A stretch of 29,729 nucleotides of DNA, from assembly GCA_041749015.1 (NCBI GenBank), contig JBGTCD010000010.1, forward strand, positions 1 to 29,729, in the 5' to 3' direction. This stretch comes from JBGTCD01 sp041749015. Its GTDB lineage: Bacteria; Bacteroidota; Bacteroidia; Cytophagales; Cyclobacteriaceae. The notes beneath the pieces were generated by a model that was given only the letters and a program-made list of their open reading frames with translations, did not search any database and was not told where the DNA came from. The translations under genes and the position numbers were made by a program. Each line of letters opens with the position of its first letter. Position 1 is the stretch's first letter. Below, piece after piece: positions 24,090 through 29,729 of the stretch.

Positions 24090-25631
24090 CTATTTTAATA
24101 ATTTCACGGTGTAGAGATCTGTGCGACGATCTTTGAGATTTTTCACACTGCCATGCATGTGCAACTCCTTTAGGTCGTTAAGGTCCACATCAGCGACCAG
24201 GGTCATTTCGGTGTTGGGCGTACCCTCAGTGACAATACCATTATGGGGGAATGCAAAATCTGATGGAGAAAATACTGCAGACTGCGCATATTGAATGTCC
24301 ATATTCTTGACCTTAGGCAGGTTGCCTACACTACCTGAAATCACCACGTAACATTCATTTTCGATAGCCCGGGCCTGTGAACATAACCGCACGCGGTGGT
24401 ACCCGTTTTGAGTATCGGTAGCAAATGGCACAAAGAGGATTTCCACCCCCTGCTCTGCCTGCAAGCGGGCCAATTCCGGAAATTCACAATCATAGCAAAT
24501 CAATATCCCAATCTTGGCGACATCGGTATTAAACACCCTGATTCTGTCGCCCCCTGCCATACCCCAGTCAGCCCGCTCAGAGGGTGTCACGTGGATCTTA
24601 AACTGAGCCTCATAAGTGCCATCCCTCCGGCACAAATAGGAAACATTATACAGATGGCCATCATCATACTTGGGCATTGTCCCTGCGATGATGTTGATGT
24701 TGTATGATACTGCAAATTGCACAAATTTGTCCCTGATCTCATCGGTGTATTGGGCGAGTTTTCTGATTGCCTCAGCAGCATCATCCTCATTAAACTCTGC
24801 CATTAAAGGCGCATTAAAAAGCTCTGGGAAAAGGAGAAAATCTGCTTTGTAGCCGCTTACCGCATCCACAAAGAATTCCACATTTTCAAAAAAAGACTCC
24901 AGATTCCTCACTGTCCGCAACTGCCATTGCACCACCCCTATCCGGGCATAGCCTTTCTTATCGCCAATGAGCTTTTCTTTTTCCCGATAGTAGATATTAT
25001 TCCATTCGATTAGGGTAGCAAAAGACATCGACTCCTTATCAAAAGGCAGGTAATTAGTCAGGATCTTCCTAACGTGAAAGTCATTGCTGAGCTGAAAATA
25101 CAGCACCGGGTCATATATTTCCTTCGACCGCACCAATTGGATGTATTCTTTTGGTGTATGCTCCTTTTGATATTTATGGTAGTTAGGCATCCTGCCACCA
25201 GCCATAATGGAGCGAAGATTGAGATTTTCACAAAGTTCTTTTCTCAAATCATACAGCCTCCTGCCCAGGCGCATCCCACGGTAATCCGGGTGCACACAAA
25301 TCTCAATGCCATAGAGAATATCCCCCTCAGGGTCGTGGGTATCAAAAGTAAAATCACCAGTCACCTGGTTATAGGTATGATTGTCTCCAAATTGCTCATA
25401 ATCAATCATAATGGTGAGTGCAAAAGCCACCATACTACCCTTGTCTTCGATGCAGATTTGCCCTTCCGGGAATATCTTCAGCAGTTTTTTAATTTGATTC
25501 TTACCCCACTCTGTATTCATAGAATAGGCCATCCTCATGATTTCGTTGATCCTGTCAAAATCACTGATGCGGATATTCCTTGCTTTTAGCAAGTGTTTAG
25601 ACTCCTCTATAATCCTTTCTTCCTCCTTCAT
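24090..25631 (-). CDS. GNAT acetyltransferase-carbon-nitrogen hydrolase fusion
   Basis: 513 residues with two enzyme modules. The N-terminal GNAT domain (about 18-205) shows the acetyl-CoA-binding strand and loop IEICVHPDYRGMRLGRRLYD (109-128). The C-terminal nitrilase-superfamily domain (about 228-513) has the full catalytic triad: E270 (FPELFNAP), K345 (QFKIHVTPSER) and C382 (ICYDCEFPE). Such fusions are known in bacteria and fungi, but I know of no assigned substrate. An amide hydrolase acting on a polyamine-related compound fits the neighbourhood, since N-carbamoylputrescine amidase is a nitrilase-family enzyme; this is inference. It begins three bases after the deoxyhypusine-synthase-like gene and precedes argS by 17 bases. 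Confidence 0.9.
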   Translation of the reverse strand: MKEEERIIEESKHLLKARNIRISDFDRINEIMRMAYSMNTEWGKNQIKKLLKIFPEGQICIEDKGSMVAFALTIMIDYEQFGDNHTYNQVTGDFTFDTHDPEGDILYGIEICVHPDYRGMRLGRRLYDLRKELCENLNLRSIMAGGRMPNYHKYQKEHTPKEYIQLVRSKEIYDPVLYFQLSNDFHVRKILTNYLPFDKESMSFATLIEWNNIYYREKEKLIGDKKGYARIGVVQWQLRTVRNLESFFENVEFFVDAVSGYKADFLLFPELFNAPLMAEFNEDDAAEAIRKLAQYTDEIRDKFVQFAVSYNINIIAGTMPKYDDGHLYNVSYLCRRDGTYEAQFKIHVTPSERADWGMAGGDRIRVFNTDVAKIGILICYDCEFPELARLQAEQGVEILFVPFATDTQNGYHRVRLCSQARAIENECYVVISGSVGNLPKVKNMDIQYAQSAVFSPSDFAFPHNGIVTEGTPNTEMTLVADVDLNDLKELHMHGSVKNLKDRRTDLYTVKLLK

Positions 25632-25634
25632 AAT

Positions 25635-26609
25635 TTACCAACCTAAGAGATATGCAAAAATTAATGGCGCTACGATCGTAGCATCTGACTCGATAATATA
25701 TTTTGGGGTGTCTATAGAAAGCTTCCCCCAGGTAATTTTTTCGTTGGGCACAGCTCCTGAATAAGACCCGTAGCTGGTGGTAGAATCTGAAATCTGACAG
25801 AAAAAGCTCCAATAAGGCACATTTTCCCTTTCCAGATCCTGATGCAGCATAGGCACCACACAGATAGGAAAGTCCCCTGCAATACCCCCACCAATTTGAA
25901 AAAATCCAATCCCCTCCGAGCCTGCATTATCAGTGTACCAGTCGGCCAGGAATGTCATATATTCTATCCCGGATTTTACTGTTTGTGGCTTCAACTCTCC
26001 GGTGACACAATAGCTGGCAAATATATTTCCCATCGTAGAGTCTTCCCATCCAGGCACTACAATAGGCAGATTCTTTTCTGCTGCTGCCAGCATCCAGCTA
26101 TCCTTAGGATCTATTTCATAATATTGCTCCAGCACCCCTGAGCGCAACATTTCATACATATATTCATGAGGAAAAAACCGCTTTCCTGAAGCTTGGGCAT
26201 CACTCCAAATCTTAAAAATATGGGCTTGAAGCCGTCTGAAAGCCTCTTCCTCAGGAATACAGGTATCCGTGACACGATTTAACCCCTTACCGAGTAAATC
26301 CCACTCCTCCTGAGGCGTTAGGTCCCTATAATTGGGTACACGCTTGTAGTGATTATGCGCCACCAGATTCATAAGGTCTTCTTCAAGATTTGCCCCTGTG
26401 CAGGAAATGATGTGCACCTTATCTTGTCTGATCATCTCAGCAAGCGACTTGCCTAGCTCAGCCGTACTCATCGCACCTGCCAGGGTGACCATCATTTTTT
26501 TACCTTCGCTCAGATGTTTCTCATAACCTTTGGCGGCATCTACAAGAGCTGCTGCATTAAAATGGAGGTAATGCTTGAGTATGAATTCTGAAACCGGACC
26601 TTTTTTCAT
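25635..26609 (-). CDS. Deoxyhypusine synthase-family protein lacking the catalytic Lys
   Basis: 324 residues. The Rossmann-like deoxyhypusine-synthase fold is recognised by MVTLAGAMSTAELG (40-53), ISCTGANLEEDL (68-79), the PGWEDSTMGN segment (186-195) and the NAD-site GGGIAGDFP (240-248). In eukaryotic and archaeal enzymes the last motif reads GGG-x-x-K; here the catalytic lysine position is G245. Bacteria have no eIF5A, so the protein substrate of the classical enzyme is absent. A homologue in Anabaena, SpeY, is reported to take part in homospermidine synthesis, so an NAD-dependent aminobutyl transfer between polyamines is a reasonable hypothesis. It heads an operon with the GNAT-nitrilase (3-base gap) and argS, next to arginine decarboxylase and amidinohydrolase genes. 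Confidence 0.88.
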   Translation of the reverse strand: MKKGPVSEFILKHYLHFNAAALVDAAKGYEKHLSEGKKMMVTLAGAMSTAELGKSLAEMIRQDKVHIISCTGANLEEDLMNLVAHNHYKRVPNYRDLTPQEEWDLLGKGLNRVTDTCIPEEEAFRRLQAHIFKIWSDAQASGKRFFPHEYMYEMLRSGVLEQYYEIDPKDSWMLAAAEKNLPIVVPGWEDSTMGNIFASYCVTGELKPQTVKSGIEYMTFLADWYTDNAGSEGIGFFQIGGGIAGDFPICVVPMLHQDLERENVPYWSFFCQISDSTTSYGSYSGAVPNEKITWGKLSIDTPKYIIESDATIVAPLIFAYLLGW

Positions 26610-26737
26610 GCTTTAACAATTTTATAAACTATGGTAGCCACCGGAATTGCAAGTGTGCTACCAATCAAATTTTCTATTTTTCTAATAAATTAAAATTTCA
26701 CCCTCATAAACCCCTGAAGGTGACCTGAATTTTGATG

Positions 26738-26767
26738 CAAAGGTACGTTAATTAGTTCTTAGGCAAA
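26738..26767 (-). promoter_or_regulatory. Promoter of the deoxyhypusine-synthase-like/nitrilase/argS operon
   Basis: On the minus strand TTTG (26767-26764), an 18-base spacer and TACCTTTG (26745-26738) match the Bacteroidota consensus. The upstream element lies inside the 3' end of the ctlX gene. Transcription would begin near 26731, leaving a leader of about 120 bases before the ATG at 26609. The leader (26610-26731) shows no clear riboswitch to my eye. Confidence 0.55.
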
Positions 26768-27693
26768 AATACCTCAGCCATCATACATCGGGCACTGCCA
26801 CCGCCCAGGGCTTCCAGTGTATCGAGCGAACTGGAAAGGATTTTACAATGCTGCTCAATGGTCTTTTTCTGCGCATCATCAAGACACTTATGCGCTGCTG
26901 CTGACATCACCAGGTAGGCTATTCCATCCTTGCTTACCACCTCCAGCATATTGCCTGCAAAATGGAGCTTTTGATCTTCCGAAATGGTGACTACCGTTTT
27001 TCCGGAACCCTTAAGGGTGGTGAGCACCTTACTCCGCTCCTCAGGATGATCGATGGTATCTGCGCAAATTATGGCTAAACTACCTCCAACATTCATCATG
27101 ACATTGGTGTGGTAAATTGGCAGCCGCTCACCATTGACGGTTTGATTGGCAGTAAATTTTACGGCCCGGTATCCAAAATCTTCACAGAACTTATCCACCA
27201 GGTCGGAATCAGTCCTGAGCGATATGGCTGCATAGGCGATTTTATTGACCCGATCCAGTACCAGGCTGCCGGTACCTTCGAGAAATTGACCCTGATCTTC
27301 AGTCGCGCTGTAATCATTTACCTGAGTAATTTTATACCCATGTTCCTTTCGAAGGATTTCCAAAATATCATGCCGCCGCTCCAGCCTTCTGTTTGGGGCA
27401 TACATAGGGTACAAAGCCACCCTCCCATCACTATGAAAGGAAATCCAGTTATTAGGAAAAACTGCATCAGGCGTCACCGGATGGGGCTGGTCCTGAATGA
27501 CCACCACATCGACCTGGTGATCTCTTAATTTTTGTACAAAATTATCAAACTCATACTCAGCCCTTGCCTGGGCCTTTTTTGGATCCAATCCTTCAAGAAC
27601 CTTTTGGTAGTAATTATTGGAGGCCGTTTGTTCATTAAACTGAAACTGGTACGGCCGCACCATTAAGATTGTGGAAGTAGTCTGCTGATCCAT
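26752..27693 (-). CDS. ctlX: Citrulline utilisation hydrolase CtlX-like, amidinotransferase fold
   Basis: 313 residues of the pentein (amidinotransferase/deiminase) superfamily. Residues expected in the active site are visible: D76 and the PDAVFPNNWISFH segment, E139-G140 in FLEGTGSLVLD, H195 in IYHTNVMMNVG, and nucleophile C303 in GGGSARCMMAE. The overall pattern matches CtlX, a citrulline-hydrolysing enzyme first described in Francisella. Whether this one acts on citrulline, arginine or a related ureido/guanidino compound is not shown by the sequence. It starts two bases after the next amidinohydrolase gene, so the pair is translationally linked. The ATG at 27693 is supported by that tight junction. 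Confidence 0.85.
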   Translation of the reverse strand: MDQQTTSTILMVRPYQFQFNEQTASNNYYQKVLEGLDPKKAQARAEYEFDNFVQKLRDHQVDVVVIQDQPHPVTPDAVFPNNWISFHSDGRVALYPMYAPNRRLERRHDILEILRKEHGYKITQVNDYSATEDQGQFLEGTGSLVLDRVNKIAYAAISLRTDSDLVDKFCEDFGYRAVKFTANQTVNGERLPIYHTNVMMNVGGSLAIICADTIDHPEERSKVLTTLKGSGKTVVTISEDQKLHFAGNMLEVVSKDGIAYLVMSAAAHKCLDDAQKKTIEQHCKILSSSLDTLEALGGGSARCMMAEVFLPKN

Positions 27694-27695
27694 AG

Positions 27696-28616
27696 TTATT
27701 GCCTTTTACGCCTTAGTGGTAAAGTAGAGCAACGCAGCAGTCCCTCCATTTTGGCGCATTCCGCATAGGGAATGGGTTCCACTGTAAAACCCCTTTCCTT
27801 CAGGATATTGTTAAGCCGGGTGAAACTACTTTCAGAGACCACCACTTCAGGAGAAATAGAAAACACGTTGGACCACATTTGATACATTTCCTCCCTGGTG
27901 ATGTCAATTACATTATCCCTGCCGAAGTAATCTACCAAAAATTGATAGTCCTTTTTATGCTTAAATCCACCCTCAAAAACAATAGCCTGATTGGTGCCAA
28001 TAGGCTGGAAGCAACAATCCAGGTGCAGGGCATTAAACAGTGGGTCGTCATCCGACTTATTGAGTTCAAAAGCATGCACCTCACGATTAGGGAAATTAGA
28101 TTGTAAAAACTCAACGCCCTCCCGGTTGGTGCGACTTACCAGATATTCATCAAAATCCTCCTGCTCAGAGTACCCAACAAAAATCCTATCGCGCCATGGC
28201 ATTACATCACCACCTTCAATGCGCACGGTACCAGAACACTCCAGAACCTGATTTTCAGAAATTCCGGATACTATCTTTTCAATGCCCCTTATTTCTTCAA
28301 TCCGATTTTTGATAATTCTGGGCTTGATGAAAATATCATCAATCACAAAGCCAATGTCTCTGGAAAAAATCTGATTGAGATTGGGAATTACCTCGGGGCG
28401 TAAGACCTTAACGCCATATTTTTTCAATACTTTTTCAAAAGCAGCCATTTCAGTCTTTAGGGCCTCCTCGACAGGATAAGTGCCGTTTCTGATGTGCTCT
28501 CTTGATTTGGGATCATAGGCCTCCTCAAGTTTTGGAGTGCCCCCAAAAGATTCCGCTGTTCCTAACACCACCACCTCCAGAGGAGCTGTTTCATCGCTTA
28601 CAAAAATATCCAGCAT
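27696..28616 (-). CDS. Arginine deiminase/amidinotransferase-family protein
   Basis: 306 residues from the ATG at 28616. The frame is open to a TTG at 28640, but that codon overlaps a promoter-like box and adds nothing recognisable. Pentein-fold residues are D87 (FSRDIGFVI), the E134-G-G-D137 motif (RIEGGDVMPW), H198 (LFNALHLDCC) and nucleophile C296 (EGLLRCSTLPL). This set is shared by arginine deiminases, dimethylarginine hydrolases and glycine/inosamine amidinotransferases, so the reaction is hydrolysis or transfer of an amidino group from arginine or a guanidino compound such as agmatine; I cannot choose between them. It forms a two-gene unit with ctlX (2-base gap) and diverges from the arginine decarboxylase gene. 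Confidence 0.85.
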   Translation of the reverse strand: MLDIFVSDETAPLEVVVLGTAESFGGTPKLEEAYDPKSREHIRNGTYPVEEALKTEMAAFEKVLKKYGVKVLRPEVIPNLNQIFSRDIGFVIDDIFIKPRIIKNRIEEIRGIEKIVSGISENQVLECSGTVRIEGGDVMPWRDRIFVGYSEQEDFDEYLVSRTNREGVEFLQSNFPNREVHAFELNKSDDDPLFNALHLDCCFQPIGTNQAIVFEGGFKHKKDYQFLVDYFGRDNVIDITREEMYQMWSNVFSISPEVVVSESSFTRLNNILKERGFTVEPIPYAECAKMEGLLRCSTLPLRRKRQ

Positions 28617-28637
28617 AAAGATTTCTAATTCAGGCTG

Positions 28638-28645
28638 CAAATTTA
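28638..28645 (-). promoter_or_regulatory. Possible -7 box of the amidinohydrolase-ctlX unit
   Basis: On the minus strand TAAATTTG (28645 down to 28638) matches TAnnTTTG. It would start transcription near 28631, about 15 bases before the ATG at 28616. The -33 element is poor (ATTG at 28668-28665, 19-base spacer). If real, it confirms that the TTG at 28640 is not the start codon. Confidence 0.4.
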
Positions 28646-28715
28646 GTGAGCCTTAAGCGGAAAGCAATATGTTTAATCTTTTATAAAAAATTAGGGGGAC
28701 TAAGGGGTAGATCTA

Positions 28716-28746
28716 TTTCAGCTTTAATATTTAAATTGTAGTTTTG
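28716..28746 (+). promoter_or_regulatory. Promoter of the arginine decarboxylase gene
   Basis: TTTC (28716-28719), a 19-base spacer and TAGTTTTG (28739-28746). Transcription would start near 28753 and leave a leader of about 97 bases. It points away from the amidinohydrolase promoter, so the gap 28617-28849 is a divergent control region. Confidence 0.5.
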
Positions 28747-28849
28747 CAATCCTTATCAGTAAAAAAGTAATTATACAAATCAGATAATATCCCTGGTGCA
28801 TGGACTCTTAAAAAGGCTTTCTTAAACATCCACCGGAGCATAAAAAAAG

Positions 28850-29729
28850 ATGAAAAGTTATATTGATCTCATTGAGCAAACCTTTGAATTCCCAACCCCG
28901 GAACTCAAGGTGGTAGATAACAAGCTCTACTTTCATGATGTACCTCTCATGGATATCATAGAAGAATACGGTACCCCCTTAAAAATTACCTACCTCCCGA
29001 AAATCGGTCAAAACATCGACCTTGCCAATAAGCTATTCAAGGATGCTATCGCCAAGTATAAATATAAGGGTGATTATACATATTGCTATTGCACCAAATC
29101 CTCGCATTTTAGTTTTGTGATGGACGAGGCTTTAAAGCATGGGGCCCATATAGAGACTTCTTCGTCCTTTGATATACCTATCGTCAAAAATCTCTACGAA
29201 CAAAGAAAAATAACTAAGGACATCTATGTGATTTGCAATGGCTTCAAAAGGCCTTTGTATAGAGAATATATCTCCGGACTTCTCAATGATGGTTTTAAGA
29301 ATTGCATTCCTGTGCTTGATAATCTCAAGGAGATCGAACACTATGAAGAACACGTCAAAAAACCCTACCAGGTAGGCATCAGGGTCGCCGCTGATGAGGA
29401 ACCAAATTTTGAGTTTTACACCTCCAGGTTAGGAATCAGGTATGGCGATATAACTGACCTTTATAAGGACAAAATAGAGCCTAGTAAAAAGGCCAGTCTA
29501 AAATTGCTTCATTTCTTTATCAATACAGGGATCAGGGATACGGCCTACTATTGGAGTGAGCTGAGCAGGTTTATGTATAAATACTGCGAATTGAAAAAGA
29601 TTTGCCCTGACCTCGATACCGTGGATATTGGCGGGGGCTTCCCTATCAAAACCTCTCTTCAGTTTGAGTTTGACTACAAATATATTGTGGAGCAAATCGT
29701 AGAGAATATCCAATGGATCTGCGAAAAAA
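28850..29729 (+). CDS. speA: Arginine decarboxylase, fold-type III PLP enzyme (3' end cut off)
   Basis: Only the first 293 codons are in the window; the frame is open at the right edge. The alanine-racemase-like barrel of fold-type III decarboxylases is clear. K83 in YCYCTKSSH is the expected Schiff-base lysine, HFFINTGIRDTAYYW (221-235) carries the barrel His, and the phosphate-binding loop is DIGGGFP (259-265). Family members decarboxylate basic amino acids. The layout and the Bacteroidota-type N-terminus (MKSYIDLIEQTFEFP) fit biosynthetic arginine decarboxylase, which makes agmatine and CO2. Diaminopimelate or ornithine decarboxylase is less likely, but the specificity region lies beyond the window. 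Divergent amidinohydrolase genes and the nearby deoxyhypusine-synthase homologue support a polyamine role. Confidence 0.85.
   Translation, partial: MKSYIDLIEQTFEFPTPELKVVDNKLYFHDVPLMDIIEEYGTPLKITYLPKIGQNIDLANKLFKDAIAKYKYKGDYTYCYCTKSSHFSFVMDEALKHGAHIETSSSFDIPIVKNLYEQRKITKDIYVICNGFKRPLYREYISGLLNDGFKNCIPVLDNLKEIEHYEEHVKKPYQVGIRVAADEEPNFEFYTSRLGIRYGDITDLYKDKIEPSKKASLKLLHFFINTGIRDTAYYWSELSRFMYKYCELKKICPDLDTVDIGGGFPIKTSLQFEFDYKYIVEQIVENIQWICEK

Noticed and set aside
25074..25589. 171-codon plus-strand frame
   Set aside because: Lies wholly antisense to the GNAT-nitrilase gene, whose frame has complete domains; the antisense product has no recognisable features.
27109..27528. 139-codon plus-strand frame
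   Set aside because: Antisense to ctlX, whose catalytic residues are all accounted for in the minus-strand frame.
27696..28616. Agmatine deiminase (AguA) call
   Set aside because: AguA belongs to a different branch of the fold; the EGGD and RCSTLP motifs here fit the arginine deiminase/amidinotransferase branch, so only a family-level name is given.
28617..28640. TTG start at 28640 for the amidinohydrolase gene
   Set aside because: It adds eight residues without family similarity and overlaps a TAAATTTG promoter-like box; the ATG at 28616 fits better.
1..29729. CRISPR array, insertion sequence or prophage
   Set aside because: No regularly spaced direct repeats, transposase, integrase or phage structural genes were seen on either strand.

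Overview
The window reads as chromosomal DNA of a Bacteroidota bacterium, most likely a Cytophagales-type marine or soil species. The main clues are several promoters of the TTTG-N19-TAnnTTTG type, the absence of clear Shine-Dalgarno sequences, a TonB receptor with a carboxypeptidase-regulatory-like N-terminal domain, DUF2807 and DUF2721 proteins, and histidine kinases with the SHDLQEPLRM phosphoacceptor motif. The species itself cannot be told from the sequence.

Region 1 (1-3.8 kb, + strand) is housekeeping: tRNA-Gln(UUG) with promoter and terminator, then prs (PRPP synthetase), rplY (ribosomal protein L25/CTC), pth (peptidyl-tRNA hydrolase) and a fatty-acid desaturase. Region 2 (3.9-10.9 kb, - strand) is a four-gene signalling operon. 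It runs from a 1404-residue soluble kinase with eight PAS-like domains and a GAF domain, to a six-TM histidine kinase, a stand-alone receiver, and a receiver-PAS protein with a phosphoacceptor-type helix but no ATPase domain. Region 3 (11.2-13.9 kb, - strand) holds the most striking gene, a Cache sensor fused to a complete pentameric ligand-gated ion channel, followed by a GNAT acetyltransferase.

Region 4 (13.9-16.4 kb, + strand) is an AT-rich insert. It contains a frameshifted RelA/SpoT-type alarmone synthetase gene and an unrecognised 240-residue protein, preceded by noncoding DNA with four copies of an ACCTGAT core in alternating orientation. Region 5 (16.6-22.2 kb) carries a TonB-dependent receptor, a membrane-anchored SRPBCC protein, DUF2721 and DUF2807 proteins, menA (menaquinone) and an exported glutathione peroxidase.

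Region 6 (22.3 kb to the end) is centred on arginine and polyamines. A type III PLP arginine decarboxylase (+, cut by the window end) diverges from two tandem amidinohydrolase-fold enzymes (a deiminase/amidinotransferase-like protein and CtlX). A second - strand group follows: a deoxyhypusine-synthase-like protein lacking the catalytic lysine, a GNAT-nitrilase fusion, and argS. My reading is that the decarboxylase makes agmatine and that the hydrolases and the deoxyhypusine-synthase homologue continue toward polyamines. The individual substrates are not proven by the sequence.
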